Source: Glaciecola amylolytica (GTDB lineage Bacteria; Bacteroidota; Bacteroidia; Flavobacteriales_D; Crocinitomicaceae). Taken from it: a DNA stretch of 64,000 nucleotides. The position numbers and the translations under genes are program-made. The stretch's first letter is position 1, and every line of letters starts with the position of its first letter. The stretch is taken from assembly GCA_003856375.1 (NCBI GenBank), contig CP034120.1:3963501-4027500 (forward strand), in the 5' to 3' direction. Below, piece by piece: positions 1 through 9,276 of this stretch. Under the pieces are notes generated by a model that was not told the DNA's origin, did not search any database, and was given only the letters and a program-made list of their open reading frames with translations.

Positions 1-2
1 AT

Positions 3-971
3 GCCAGCGGGAATTCAAATCCTCAGTTCGACCCTTCTACCTGTGCCGGACTTGGAATCCGCTCTGTTTCCGGGCAAGACAACGATGATTACATTCTGGC
101 GGGGCACACTTCTCCTGCAAACAGCGAAATCACAACCGACATTGCCGGAATAAGCGGTACAAATGTTTCCCGCTGGCAGCGCATTTGGTACATTGATGTT
201 ACGAACACAGGTGCTGCAAACGTCACCGGTATGACGTTCGACATGAGTGATGCAGGAATGGCAGGTGTCAATCTGGGGCTTACTTCCAACTATATTTTGG
301 TTTATCGCGCAGGACAAACAGGTGCATGGACAGAAGTTGCAAGTGCCAATTCCATTGTCGGAGATCAGATCTTTTTCGCGAATCAGGTTCTTTCTCTCGA
401 CGGTTATTACACGCTTGCAACCAAAGATTTTACGGTGAGTCCGCTTCCTGTGGAATTGGTGAGTTTTGATGCTCAGTTGGAAAGCAGACAGGTTGCAGTG
501 ACCTGGCAAACGGCTAGTGAGTACAACAGCAGTTATTTCGACGTACTCAAATCAACTGACGGGGAAAACTGGTTCTCCATCGGAACAGTTTCGGCGCAAG
601 GGAATTCTCAGAAAACAATCGACTATGAATTGTTCGACGAAAATCCGTTTCCGGGAATTTCTTATTATCAATTGAAACAGGTGGATCAAAACGGATCTTT
701 TCATTTATCTGATATTCGCTCGGTAAACAACAGTTCCGGAATGAATCAGGTAAAAATTTATCCGAATCCAGCTGACAAAGGCTTGGTGACGCTCGTTTCC
801 GATGAGCCGATTACCATTCTTTCCGTTTACAACGCATTCGGAAAAGTCGTTTTTGAAACCACATTGAATTCGGAAGAAGCTTATTTATTGGATACACAAT
901 CCTTTGAATCCGGAATGTATTGGGTGAGTCTGAACAATCGTGGTGAAAAGCACAAACTCCTCGTGAAATAA
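3..971 (+). CDS. T9SS-exported protein, C-terminal part (5' end cut by window)
   Basis: The reading frame is open from the first bases of the window, so this is the C-terminal ~322 residues of a longer protein; the ATG at 231 is internal. The visible part is a Ser/Thr/Asn-rich extracellular sequence followed by a segment (LPVELVSFDAQLESRQVAVT) typical of the region that precedes the sorting domain in many Bacteroidota surface proteins. The last ~75 residues are a type A T9SS sorting domain: KIYPNPADKGLVTLVS, then a beta-rich stretch ending HKLLVK. Such proteins cross the inner membrane by Sec and the outer membrane by the T9SS, and are then released or fixed to the cell surface. The functional N-terminal domain is outside the window, so the specific role is unknown. 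A terminator follows at 1025. Confidence 0.85.
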   Translation, partial: ASGNSNPQFDPSTCAGLGIRSVSGQDNDDYILAGHTSPANSEITTDIAGISGTNVSRWQRIWYIDVTNTGAANVTGMTFDMSDAGMAGVNLGLTSNYILVYRAGQTGAWTEVASANSIVGDQIFFANQVLSLDGYYTLATKDFTVSPLPVELVSFDAQLESRQVAVTWQTASEYNSSYFDVLKSTDGENWFSIGTVSAQGNSQKTIDYELFDENPFPGISYYQLKQVDQNGSFHLSDIRSVNNSSGMNQVKIYPNPADKGLVTLVSDEPITILSVYNAFGKVVFETTLNSEEAYLLDTQSFESGMYWVSLNNRGEKHKLLVK

Positions 972-1024
972 ATTCATTTCCGATGTGCAGAAGTCAATGC
1001 TGCGCAAAATCAGGTATAAAAAAC

Positions 1025-1060
1025 AGCCGGAACATGACTTGATCACATTCCGGCTTTTTA
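1025..1060 (+). terminator. Rho-independent terminator
   Basis: AGCCGGAA (1025-1032) pairs with TTCCGGCT (1048-1055) around a 15-base loop and is followed by a run of T. It lies 54 bp after the stop of the plus-strand T9SS gene and just before the 3' end of the convergent DsbA-like gene. Confidence 0.8.
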
Positions 1061-1081
1061 TTTCTTTCTGGTCCGAATCGT

Positions 1082-1717
1082 TTATTTCGAATTCAAAACT
1101 GTTTGAATCGTTTCTTCAAAATGCTCGATCGGTTGAGCACCGGAAATTGCATACTTTCTGTCAAACACAAAGAAAGGAACTCCGCGAACTCCGATTTGCT
1201 GCGCTTCTCCGATATCACTTTTGACTGCCTGTGCAAAGAGTTCTTCGTTTTCCAACACTTCTTTCACATCCAAAGCATTTAACCCGGCACCAACAGACAA
1301 TTCCATCAAGGTATCGTTATTATTCAAATCTTTTCCATCCGTAAAATATGCTTTGAAGAATGTTTCTTCCATGGCATCTCCGAATCCTTTGGTTTTCGCC
1401 AACTGAATCAGACGGTGTGCCGTGAATGAGTTGGAAATTACCGCTTTTTCAAAATGATAATCCAAGCCAACTTCAGCTGCTCTTGCAACAACTCCTGCAT
1501 GCATTTGTTTGGAATCTTCCACCGACATTCCTTTGCGTTCTGCCAGGTATTCGTAAACGTTTTTATCCGGTTGGGGAACAATTCCCGGATCCAATTGGAA
1601 ACTCTTCCACTCGATTTCAACCTGCTCTTCCGGAAATGCTTTTAACGCTGTTTCCAGATGTCTTTTGCCGATATAACAAAACGGACACATGATGTCCGAC
1701 CAAATTTCGATTTTCAT
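1082..1717 (-). CDS. DsbA family oxidoreductase (FrnE-like)
   Basis: This 211-residue protein has the thioredoxin-fold active site CPFC at residues 11-14 near the N-terminus (WSDIMCPFCYIGKRHLE), then the all-helical insertion of the DsbA/2-hydroxychromene-2-carboxylate isomerase superfamily, and the cis-Pro loop GVRGVPFFVF near residue 180. The length and lack of a signal peptide fit cytoplasmic FrnE-type proteins, which are thiol-disulfide oxidoreductases linked in some bacteria to oxidative stress or polyketide maturation. The substrate cannot be told from sequence. A -7 box (TAACTTTG on the minus strand, 1722-1729) ends 5 nt before the ATG, so the mRNA may be leaderless. The alpha/beta hydrolase gene ends 19 bp upstream but this gene seems to have its own promoter. 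Confidence 0.9.
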   Translation of the reverse strand: MKIEIWSDIMCPFCYIGKRHLETALKAFPEEQVEIEWKSFQLDPGIVPQPDKNVYEYLAERKGMSVEDSKQMHAGVVARAAEVGLDYHFEKAVISNSFTAHRLIQLAKTKGFGDAMEETFFKAYFTDGKDLNNNDTLMELSVGAGLNALDVKEVLENEELFAQAVKSDIGEAQQIGVRGVPFFVFDRKYAISGAQPIEHFEETIQTVLNSK

Positions 1718-1721
1718 ACTG

Positions 1722-1729
1722 CAAAGTTA
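1722..1729 (-). promoter_or_regulatory. -7 promoter box of the DsbA-like gene
   Basis: TAACTTTG on the minus strand matches the Bacteroidota TAnnTTTG consensus. Its last G is 5 nt from the A of the start codon, which places the expected transcription start at or next to the ATG. Confidence 0.55.
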
Positions 1730-1736
1730 CGTCAAT

Positions 1737-2429
1737 TTACCCTGGTAGATACAAACTTAACAATTGTTGTACCAGTTCCCTCGAGGGAATCAGGTTTATC
1801 GGATGCTGCCAATCAGCTATTTCCAGATAATCTGCATTGGAAAGTTGTGTCTGAACCGTGCTGGTCTCTCCTTCGGAAACCATGACGTCTTTCGAACCCC
1901 GGAGAAGCTGAACCGGAATACTGATTTTTGCAAAATCACCGTTTGTTAAAGCCGGTTTGCTTCCAAGATTCAGCATCATGTGAGCAGTTTCTCCCAACAC
2001 TTTTTTCCATTGGTCTTCTCCGTGCAATGATTTCAGATAACCGGCAAACGCAGGAACTTTTTCTTCGATCTTTTCAGCATTCAACATTTTCGATTCCTTC
2101 TCCGCACTTTCGGGAGTCCAGTCGAATTTTGTTCCTAAAGTCACCAGTTTCTCAAATGATTGCGGATGCAGGCTTTCTAATTTCAAAGCCACATATCCTC
2201 CCATGCTGTACCCGAAAATCAGCGGTTGACGGATTTCGTTTTGCTGCATAAAATCCTGAAGGTTCTGCGCAAATCGTTCGATGGAATATTCACCGGAAGC
2301 ATCCGATTTTGTTCCATGTCCATCAAAATCAAAACTGTGAACCGCAAAATGAGATTTCAATTGCTCTGCGATCTCTTTGAATTGGGTTTTAGCACCCAAA
2401 GCTCCGTGAAGAATGATCAAGTTTTTCAT
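1737..2429 (-). CDS. alpha/beta hydrolase
   Basis: A 230-residue alpha/beta hydrolase. It starts MKNLIILHGALG, giving the HG oxyanion-hole motif of the fold; the nucleophile elbow is GYSMGG with Ser75. A late acidic residue (LLRGSKDVMV) and a C-terminal His (DWQHPINL) complete a plausible Ser-Asp-His triad. There is no signal peptide, so it should be cytoplasmic. I chose the ATG at 2429 rather than one 57 bp upstream because the upstream residues do not look coding and because a -7-like box (TATATTCG, 2434-2441) sits 5 nt before 2429, the same geometry as at other genes here. The family covers esterases, lipases and haloperoxidase-like enzymes; the substrate is unknown. Confidence 0.85.
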   Translation of the reverse strand: MKNLIILHGALGAKTQFKEIAEQLKSHFAVHSFDFDGHGTKSDASGEYSIERFAQNLQDFMQQNEIRQPLIFGYSMGGYVALKLESLHPQSFEKLVTLGTKFDWTPESAEKESKMLNAEKIEEKVPAFAGYLKSLHGEDQWKKVLGETAHMMLNLGSKPALTNGDFAKISIPVQLLRGSKDVMVSEGETSTVQTQLSNADYLEIADWQHPINLIPSRELVQQLLSLYLPG

Positions 2430-2550
2430 ACCACGAATATAAAAAAGAAATCCGTCTGCCATTCCGACAAAAATCGGGAGACACACGGATTTTCAATTTA
2501 TTACGAGTGAATTCTTTAGCTGTAGTATGATTGATGTAAAGTGATGTAAT

Positions 2551-2592
2551 AAAAAATCCGTCTTCCTGCCCTAATCGGGAAGAAAGACGGAT
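2551..2592 (-). terminator. Rho-independent terminator
   Basis: On the minus strand ATCCGTCTT and AAGACGGAT (2584-2592 and 2556-2564) form a 9-bp stem with a GC-rich loop region, followed by six T. It lies 52 bp after the stop of the minus-strand lipoprotein gene. The ATCCGTC/GACGGAT stem recurs in other terminators of this window. Confidence 0.85.
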
Positions 2593-2643
2593 CCGGGCAT
2601 TGGGTTGAGTTACAGCGCCCTAGTAGAGCTGGTTTTAAATCTG

Positions 2644-3360
2644 TTATTTAACAGTCGTGGTAATCTTAGAGATGTTGTCTCCATCCCACGTTACTTCAAC
2701 TGTTTCATACCATTGTTCTGTAGAACAAACGTACGTTCCGTCAGCTTTGATATTCGTAATTGTTAATCCAGCTGTTGCTGGATCTCCAAGAATCGATTCT
2801 CCATCTTCAGTTACGATGTCGTATGGATCTACTCCTTCTTTTACATAGCTTTTAGTAGCTTTCAAAATACCGCTACCATCTATAAACTCATTCATGAATG
2901 CTTTCATGCGGTCGCTCACTTTAACAGTCGCTTCGTCCTTCAAAGTCACATCCAATGAAGCAGTAGCATCGCCAAAAGATTTGATCTCAATCGTATATTT
3001 TCCTTTGGCATCAACCAGATACAAATCGCTTTTATCCGGAGTTTCGATCGCCAATTCTCTAACGAAAGGACCTGCTACAAGGAAGTCAACTTTCTCGATT
3101 TCTTTATCTCCTTCTTTCAATGAAGCGAAATACATGCTATTTTCACCTTTCACATCTACTAACAGGTAAATCTTTCCTTCCGGTGCAACAAGTACTTGCT
3201 GATCTTCTTCATTTACCAAAACGGTACTTGCTTTAAAATCCACAGTCAATTTTTGCTCATCAAAAGTAAACTCTTCTCCTTTTTTGATTTTTACAGGCGG
3301 CTCGGATGAACAAGACCCAAGGAATAATCCAACTGCAATTGATAGAATAATTAATCTCAT
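2644..3360 (-). CDS. lipoprotein of unknown function
   Basis: A 238-residue protein starting with a lipoprotein signal (MRLIILSIAVGLFLGSC, lipobox LGSC with Cys17 followed by SSEPP). The mature part is acidic and beta-rich, with a first half (about residues 25-130) that reads like an immunoglobulin-like extracellular module (YLLVDVKGENSMYFA) and a short alpha/beta C-terminal part. I do not recognise a named family; a remote likeness to DUF4352/telokin-like domains is a guess. It probably sits in the outer or inner membrane facing the periplasm. A -7 box (TATTTTTG, minus strand, 3381-3388) lies 20 nt upstream of the ATG and a strong terminator follows, so it is a single-gene transcript. Confidence 0.75.
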   Translation of the reverse strand: MRLIILSIAVGLFLGSCSSEPPVKIKKGEEFTFDEQKLTVDFKASTVLVNEEDQQVLVAPEGKIYLLVDVKGENSMYFASLKEGDKEIEKVDFLVAGPFVRELAIETPDKSDLYLVDAKGKYTIEIKSFGDATASLDVTLKDEATVKVSDRMKAFMNEFIDGSGILKATKSYVKEGVDPYDIVTEDGESILGDPATAGLTITNIKADGTYVCSTEQWYETVEVTWDGDNISKITTTVK

Positions 3361-3380
3361 AATATTTTGTGTTTTGACTA

Positions 3381-3388
3381 CAAAAATA
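3381..3388 (-). promoter_or_regulatory. -7 promoter box of the lipoprotein gene
   Basis: TATTTTTG on the minus strand fits TAnnTTTG; the 5' leader would be about 15 nt. Confidence 0.45.
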
Positions 3389-3499
3389 AGAGAACATCAA
3401 CCAGTAAATTGCCCATATTGATGTTCGATCAGTATGAATTGACAAGCGTCGGGATTTTTCAAATAAGCGTTATCCTGCTTTTAAAAAAGAGGCTTCATC

Positions 3500-5449
3500 T
3501 CAATCAAAAAGTGTATGGTAGGGAATTGAAAAAAGAATGGTTGTCCCTTCCTTCGGTTTTGAATTGATTTCAAACTTGAAGGCTCCTTTTCGTTTTTTAT
3601 TCAAGAGATTGATTCGTTTTTCTGTGATTTGAAGTGCAAGGGATTCATGCTTTTTTTCTCCCCGAACACGGTTTTCATCTGTAGAAAATCCGTTTCCGTT
3701 ATCTGAAATTCTGATCTCCACTTCTTCCCCTATCTTTTTATACGAAATGTGCAGCTCTCCCGATTTATCCGACTCCGGAAAACCATGTTCGATTGCATTT
3801 TCAATGAAGGGCTGAATCAGCATCGGAGGCAGCAACACATTGTCGGACGATAATTGTTCGTCGATCTCAATCGTGTAATTAAATGAATCGGTGAAACGCA
3901 ATTGCTGCAAACGAATATAATCTCTTAACCAATTCAGTTCCTCCGACAACGGAATACTATCTTTTGATGAATGCTGCAGAATGGATCGAACCAGGCGGGC
4001 AAAAGAAGTCAGGAGCTTTCCGGATTCTTCCGTATCTTTTTTAAGCATGAAGGTATGAATGGCATGAAGCACATTGAAAATAAAGTGCGGATTCATTTGG
4101 GTTTGCAGCAAACGTTGTTCCATTTCTACCGCTTTATTTTTCGACTTCAGCTGGTTGTTTCGAACCATAATGAAAGCAATAATGCTAATCAATACGAGGA
4201 GCAATATCGAACCGAAAACCAAGTAGTTGCGCTGGCTGATCTGCAAATCCTTTAATTCGTTCTCTTTTTTCAGTTGCTCGTTTTCCTGCTGTTTTTTTTC
4301 TGTTTCATACTGTTCTTTCATGCGGGAAATACCATGTTGTACATCCAGCTGCTCATTCTGTTCCCGCATTTCATTGGCTTCTTCAAAATACTCCAATGCC
4401 ACATCGGTTTTCCCCATGGCTTTGTAAACCTTATAGAATTCCCAAAGCAGATTACTTTCCTGAATGGCATAAACGGGATTTCCTTTGACCCATGGGTGTT
4501 TTTCTTTCAATATCGAAAGTGCTTTATCAAACTCCTTGAGTTTGGTATAACCAAGAGCTTTAAGAATCGACAGTTTTACCAGATTGAATGTATCCTTCTG
4601 CTTTTCATAATACGTTTCACTTTCAGCAATCATTTCCACCCCCTTGCGGGCTTTTCCCGTTTCTATATAAACATGAGCAAGATTCGCCTGAATTGTCAGG
4701 ATGATACCTTGCTGCTTAAGCGTTTCCTGGATACGCAATGCTTCAAGCAGATAGGGTTCGGCTTCAGCAAATAATTTCTGTTGAGCCAGCATTCCTCCCA
4801 GATTTGAGAGTATCAGGGATTTCCCGCTAAAATCTTTGATTTCTTCCCGCACACGGATCGAACGCAGGTAATAGTCCTTAGCCTCCTTATAACGCTGTAA
4901 TTGCTGCATGACAACACCAATCCTTCCCAATGTTCTGGATGCTTCCGGCTTACTGTCGTTCTTTTCTCTAAACGCCAATATCTCAAGCAGTAATTGAAGT
5001 TCTTTGTCAAAGTCCTTATGATAGCTGTAATAAAGGGTATAAGTTCCTTTATTGGTAATTATTCTGGACGTTTCGTTTAATTGATCAAAGATACTGTCAG
5101 ACTTCTGCAGATTCGTCTTCATTTTAGGCCAATCCTTTTCCAGGCAATAGTAATATCCATAGGCAGAATAGGCCAATCCTGTTCCTTTGGTGTAGTTTAT
5201 TTTTCGTGATAAGCGTTGGAGACTATCGGCATAAGATTTAAATATATTTTTGTCTTTCAATGCATATCTTATCCCGATATCATAGTAAAGATTGGCTTTC
5301 AGTGTATCGTCATTCTGATACCGGACCTTTCGCAATAAACTATCCAGTGGCGGTTGAGAATAGGAAGAACCTGCAAAAAGGCAAAACAAAACAACTGCTA
5401 CTGAACGACACACTTTTTGCAAGCAGTCTGATTTTTCAAAGAGATTCAT
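3500..5449 (-). CDS. TPR-containing LytS-type sensor histidine kinase
   Basis: A 649-residue membrane sensor kinase. Residues 1-32 form a signal peptide or first membrane segment. Residues ~40-370 are tetratricopeptide repeats (such as AEPYLLEALRIQETLKQQG) exposed to the periplasm. A coiled coil (~375-405) leads to a membrane span at ~410-429 (LVFGSILLLVLISIIAFIMV). The kinase domain has the His_kinase (LytS/YehU) box QMNPHFIFNVLHAIH with His455 as phosphoacceptor, and an ATPase domain with the N box PMLIQPFIENAIEHGF and G box ISDNGNGF. It is co-transcribed with the LytTR regulator just upstream (24-bp gap), its likely partner. The signal sensed is unknown; TPR sensors of this type are common in Flavobacteriia. 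Confidence 0.93.
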   Translation of the reverse strand: MNLFEKSDCLQKVCRSVAVVLFCLFAGSSYSQPPLDSLLRKVRYQNDDTLKANLYYDIGIRYALKDKNIFKSYADSLQRLSRKINYTKGTGLAYSAYGYYYCLEKDWPKMKTNLQKSDSIFDQLNETSRIITNKGTYTLYYSYHKDFDKELQLLLEILAFREKNDSKPEASRTLGRIGVVMQQLQRYKEAKDYYLRSIRVREEIKDFSGKSLILSNLGGMLAQQKLFAEAEPYLLEALRIQETLKQQGIILTIQANLAHVYIETGKARKGVEMIAESETYYEKQKDTFNLVKLSILKALGYTKLKEFDKALSILKEKHPWVKGNPVYAIQESNLLWEFYKVYKAMGKTDVALEYFEEANEMREQNEQLDVQHGISRMKEQYETEKKQQENEQLKKENELKDLQISQRNYLVFGSILLLVLISIIAFIMVRNNQLKSKNKAVEMEQRLLQTQMNPHFIFNVLHAIHTFMLKKDTEESGKLLTSFARLVRSILQHSSKDSIPLSEELNWLRDYIRLQQLRFTDSFNYTIEIDEQLSSDNVLLPPMLIQPFIENAIEHGFPESDKSGELHISYKKIGEEVEIRISDNGNGFSTDENRVRGEKKHESLALQITEKRINLLNKKRKGAFKFEINSKPKEGTTILFSIPYHTLFD

Positions 5450-5473
5450 CGATTCATCAATTTACATTTTGTA

Positions 5474-6220
5474 TTACTGGTAGCTTGTTTTAAAATGAGC
5501 CAGAACCTCTTCCTTTTTTCGGGTGGAAACAGGAATTTCTATCCCGTGCGGCAAGATCAGAAAACCACCGTTTCTTTTATCGTATTGGCTTACATGACGC
5601 ATATTCACCAGATAACTTTGATGTGTCCGTATAAACTGATTGCTATTGATGATACTTTCAAAGTGAGCCAATGTTTTGGAAACCATAATTTCTTTCCGGT
5701 CCACAAAGAAGAAATGAGTATAAGCTCCGTCTGCAAGGCAATAAGTAATATCACTCACATCCACGATATGCAGCATATCTGAGGTGTTCAATACAATCCG
5801 TTTCGATTCGGTACTCTTGAATTGCAGACGAAATACTTCCAGCTGCTCCAGAATCCGATCATTCTGAATGCGCTTATGTGCTTTCAGAATTGCATTCGTT
5901 AATTCCAAAGGATCAAACGGCTTCAACAAATAATCCAAAGCCGATACCTGAAATGCTTTTAGGGCAAAATCGTTATATGCCGTAATAAAAATCGTTGGTA
6001 TGTGGCGTGGAGCAATGCTTTGAAGAATATCAAACCCGCTTTTATCATGCAATTGAATATCCAATAACAGCAAATCCGGATCAAAGGCTTCAATTTCTTT
6101 CAGAGCACTTGCAACACTATCCGCTTCCCGTATATCAAGATCTCTGATATCGATCCGTGACAATACCATTCGACAGTTTTCTCTGGCTAGTTTTTCGTCG
6201 TCTATAATCAAGATTTTCAT
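5474..6220 (-). CDS. LytTR family response regulator
   Basis: A 248-residue response regulator. The receiver domain (1-120) has the acidic pocket (IIDDE), the phospho-accepting Asp54 in LLLDIQL, the Thr/Ser position in PTIFITAYND and the Lys in YLLKPFDP. The LytTR DNA-binding domain follows at about 145-245 (IVLNTSDMLHIVDVSDITYC ... GIEIPVSTRKKEEV). It is the first gene of an operon with the TPR histidine kinase 24 bp downstream. LytTR regulators bind pairs of short direct repeats; the targets are not identifiable here. A -7 box (TATTTTTG, 6244-6251) provides the promoter, placed directly after the terminator of the preceding large T9SS gene. Confidence 0.95.
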   Translation of the reverse strand: MKILIIDDEKLARENCRMVLSRIDIRDLDIREADSVASALKEIEAFDPDLLLLDIQLHDKSGFDILQSIAPRHIPTIFITAYNDFALKAFQVSALDYLLKPFDPLELTNAILKAHKRIQNDRILEQLEVFRLQFKSTESKRIVLNTSDMLHIVDVSDITYCLADGAYTHFFFVDRKEIMVSKTLAHFESIINSNQFIRTHQSYLVNMRHVSQYDKRNGGFLILPHGIEIPVSTRKKEEVLAHFKTSYQ

Positions 6221-6243
6221 TGCTGGGGGTTAAATGGAGTGAG

Positions 6244-6251
6244 CAAAAATA
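6244..6251 (-). promoter_or_regulatory. -7 promoter box of the LytTR regulator/kinase operon
   Basis: TATTTTTG on the minus strand, 24 nt upstream of the ATG at 6220. It directly abuts the T-tail of the terminator at 6252-6282. Confidence 0.5.
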
Positions 6252-6282
6252 CAAAAATCCGCACGTCGACTGACGTACGGAT
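6252..6282 (-). terminator. Rho-independent terminator
   Basis: On the minus strand ATCCG-T-ACGTC pairs with GACGT-G-CGGAT around a 4-base loop (6257-6282), followed by TTTTT. It ends the transcript of the 980-residue T9SS protein. Confidence 0.85.
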
Positions 6283-6310
6283 CTCCAAAATGTGTTTTTT
6301 AACTAATCCC

Positions 6311-9253
6311 TTATTGCTTTACAACCCGTTGCACACTCTGTCCCTGCGAGTTTCTGAAATCAAAGAGGTAAACTCCACGTTCGAAATTCTCCAATGAAAC
6401 CGTTCCCTGATTTTGGATCCGGTCTTTCAAAACTACTTTTCCCTGCAGATCATAAACCGTCAATTCGGCATCTGAACCGGAGAAATTGATTCGAACCTGA
6501 TTGTTGGTTGGATTGGGATAGATTGCAAACCGGTTTGTTTTTTCCTGTGGATCTGGGATCGATGCCACGTTTCCGTTTCCTTCCGAAACATTAACATACT
6601 GAGTATAAGAATAAAACTTATCCGTTGATTTAAAAGGGCAATAAAAGCCAACCTGAATATAATAGAAGCCAGAGCCAAAATACAAATCGTAATACGTAGA
6701 ATCGGTATGCAAACCTGCTGAATCAATTACACTCCAAACAACCATCAGTTGATTTTCACTTACAGTACAACTCACGATGAAAACAGTATCAATACTTGCA
6801 TAATCAATATTACAGTTTTCTATCGTCAATCCAAACAAATTCGTAACTCCTGAAAGCGAAATCGTATCAAGAACAAAAATTCCTGAATCCTGACCAACAA
6901 CAAAATATTGAGTAATGCTATCGTTGTAAAAGTCATACACCGTCAAGTTATGTATTCCCGCACACAAAGAGTCAACTGTTATTGTTCCATTGGAATAAAT
7001 GGGTGGATTATTATCAACGGAAGTTGTAAATCCGGGTGCTCCGGTAATTTGAATAATAGCGCTTCCAGAACACGTATTATAGAAACTCGGGTGGGTAAAG
7101 ACATTCACAGAAAAAGGAGACGGAGTAAAGTTGGAAAAATCAGGAATTCCAAAAACGTGCCCCGAAGCTTGTTCATCAAGAGAGCCGCCAATGATTAAAA
7201 TAGAATCATAAATACTTAACGACGCTGTTCCACCATATGGACCGGCAGGTGAAATATTCCATGGTGTAATATTTCCGGTAGCCAAATCAAGTTCTGCATT
7301 GAACAATCGTTGCTGGCCGTCAATGGTAGTGAATTCACCTCCTAAATATGCCTTCGTTCCATAACTTAAAATTGCATTAATGGATCCATCCGGATTTATA
7401 TCCAGTGAGTTCAGATTACTTGCAGAGTTTTGAATCGACGCAAATCTATTACGTGATGTGGAATTCACAGTCGTAAAAAGACCTCCGATCAATATCTGAT
7501 TCCCATTTTCTGCGATTGATCTCACTTCACCATTAACACTTGGATTCCAGGAATCAAGTGCCAGTGAACTCAAATCAAAACGAGCAATTCGATCGCGGTT
7601 TGAGGTATTCGAATTGGTGAAAACTCCACCTACATACAGATAATTTCCCGTTACATGCAAGCATTTTGCAAGATCATTCAATCCGGCATTAAATGATAAA
7701 AGCGTTTCAGACGAAGGGTTAAATGCCGCCAGATTTCCGTATGAAATTCCATCGACCTGAGAGAAATCACCACCTACAAAAATGATGGAATCATTGGAAG
7801 CAATGTCAAAAACCGACCCATTTACTGAAGGATTCCAGGGTAGAAGATTCCCCGTAGTCCGATCAAAAATTGCCAAATGATTTCTGGTATTTCCATTTAC
7901 TTCTGTGAAATCTCCTCCAACAAAGATTTTATCTCCTTTCACATGAATAACATTTACTTTCTCATCAAATTCAGGCGCCCAGCTTGTTGGAACACCAGTT
8001 GAAGGGTTTAATGCTGCTGCATGCTTTCTGTAATTTGTTCCTATACTGTAAAAAGACCCTGATACATAGATATCCGCAGCTGCAATTTCAATGTTTGAAA
8101 TGGTTCCTGAAACGACTCCCGGATTCCAATTTGTAACCGACAACGAGTTTAAATTGTAAGCTCCTAAACTTTCTCTTCGCAATCCGTTAACGGCCATGAA
8201 ATTCCCCCCAAAATAGAGAATGGAATCTTTTAAATTCATTGTAGAAACGTCTCCGTCCACATCGATACTTAATGGCAAAACCTGCCCGTCGTGCCTATTA
8301 ACCAAAGCAATATTGTCCCGTGTTTGAGAGTTCAAAGTTGTAAACTGACCACTCAGAAACAAACTGTCGCCCTTAATTAATAAATCGAAGAAATTTCCAT
8401 CCGTTGAAATCACCAAATCGCTCAAACTATCACCTGTGATGGTTCCAAAAGAATCTCTGATTTCATAAATGGCTGCAAAACCAGGTCTGTTTTCGCCATT
8501 CACTGTAAATATCGGTCCGCTGATATAAACTGTTGAATCAATAACTTCCATTTCATTTATAAATCCTGTGATATCCGGTTTCCAGTTCGATGGAGTTCCG
8601 GAAGACATATTAAAACGAACGATATTATTAAATACCACTGATCCGCTGGTATGTGTAAATGTTCCGGCTACATACAAGGCGTTATTTTTAGAAACAAGAG
8701 AATAGATTGTTCCGTTAAATGCAGGCGACCAATTATACAATGATGCGTTTACCGTACTTACCGCAGCAAAATTATATCGTGTTTCTCCTCCGATTTGTGA
8801 AAAGTAACCTCCGATAAATAACGAATCACCCGACAAAGCAATTGCACGAACGGTGGTTGTAGAGCTGCCGACAATATCAGGATTCCAGGAGCTTACATTT
8901 CCTGACGCATCAATGTGAGCAACTGCTCTTCTCATGCTATCTCCCACTTGTGTAAAGTTTCCCCCGATGTAGAATCCTCCGTTTCCATCTGAAACAGAAC
9001 AAAAAACATACGAATTCGGATTTGCAACCGAATAATCCGGCTCGCCTGAAAAGTTTACTTTTGAACCGTTTGGTTCTGATGGAGGAATAAACTTTGTGAA
9101 GTTCCCGCCGACATACAATAAGTTATTTATTGTATCACTTTCAGTTGACAGAATTCCACGATCTGGTCGCCAAAATGGTTCTGAAACAACTTGTGCTTTT
9201 AAATGAAGTCCCAAAAAAAGGAACAATAAAAGAATAAAATGGTTTTTATTCAT
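6311..9253 (-). CDS. T9SS-exported propeller-repeat protein
   Basis: A 980-residue secreted protein with a Sec signal (MNKNHFILLLFLFLGLHLKAQ). Residues ~30-710 are a long run of ~45-55-residue repeats, each with a core like YVGGNFTxVN followed by a LAAFNxxTGxLxxWNP element; this is the delta-60/beta-propeller-like pattern seen in large Bacteroidota and Planctomycetes surface proteins. A Cys-containing beta region follows (~720-890), then a type A T9SS sorting domain in the last 72 residues (FAIYPNPTNNQVRINFSGSD ... QSVQRVVKQ). It starts 23 bp after the stop of the next large protein gene, with no terminator between them, so the two are probably co-transcribed. Role unknown; adhesion or surface-layer function is plausible but not shown. 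Confidence 0.85.
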   Translation of the reverse strand: MNKNHFILLLFLFLGLHLKAQVVSEPFWRPDRGILSTESDTINNLLYVGGNFTKFIPPSEPNGSKVNFSGEPDYSVANPNSYVFCSVSDGNGGFYIGGNFTQVGDSMRRAVAHIDASGNVSSWNPDIVGSSTTTVRAIALSGDSLFIGGYFSQIGGETRYNFAAVSTVNASLYNWSPAFNGTIYSLVSKNNALYVAGTFTHTSGSVVFNNIVRFNMSSGTPSNWKPDITGFINEMEVIDSTVYISGPIFTVNGENRPGFAAIYEIRDSFGTITGDSLSDLVISTDGNFFDLLIKGDSLFLSGQFTTLNSQTRDNIALVNRHDGQVLPLSIDVDGDVSTMNLKDSILYFGGNFMAVNGLRRESLGAYNLNSLSVTNWNPGVVSGTISNIEIAAADIYVSGSFYSIGTNYRKHAAALNPSTGVPTSWAPEFDEKVNVIHVKGDKIFVGGDFTEVNGNTRNHLAIFDRTTGNLLPWNPSVNGSVFDIASNDSIIFVGGDFSQVDGISYGNLAAFNPSSETLLSFNAGLNDLAKCLHVTGNYLYVGGVFTNSNTSNRDRIARFDLSSLALDSWNPSVNGEVRSIAENGNQILIGGLFTTVNSTSRNRFASIQNSASNLNSLDINPDGSINAILSYGTKAYLGGEFTTIDGQQRLFNAELDLATGNITPWNISPAGPYGGTASLSIYDSILIIGGSLDEQASGHVFGIPDFSNFTPSPFSVNVFTHPSFYNTCSGSAIIQITGAPGFTTSVDNNPPIYSNGTITVDSLCAGIHNLTVYDFYNDSITQYFVVGQDSGIFVLDTISLSGVTNLFGLTIENCNIDYASIDTVFIVSCTVSENQLMVVWSVIDSAGLHTDSTYYDLYFGSGFYYIQVGFYCPFKSTDKFYSYTQYVNVSEGNGNVASIPDPQEKTNRFAIYPNPTNNQVRINFSGSDAELTVYDLQGKVVLKDRIQNQGTVSLENFERGVYLFDFRNSQGQSVQRVVKQ
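6314..6529 (-). repeat. Shared T9SS-domain repeat, copy 1
   Basis: The DNA for the last 72 residues of the 980-residue protein is nearly identical to 9280-9495 and 12921-13136 in the two neighbouring genes. Outside this stretch the first gene is only distantly similar to the other two, so the end module has been copied or homogenised. Confidence 0.8.
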
Positions 9254-9276
9254 AAACTGATGATTTGATTGATTCT

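Noticed and set aside
15-509. 164-residue minus-strand frame at the left end
   Set aside because: A shadow of the plus-strand T9SS gene, which is open through the same region and carries a clear sorting domain.
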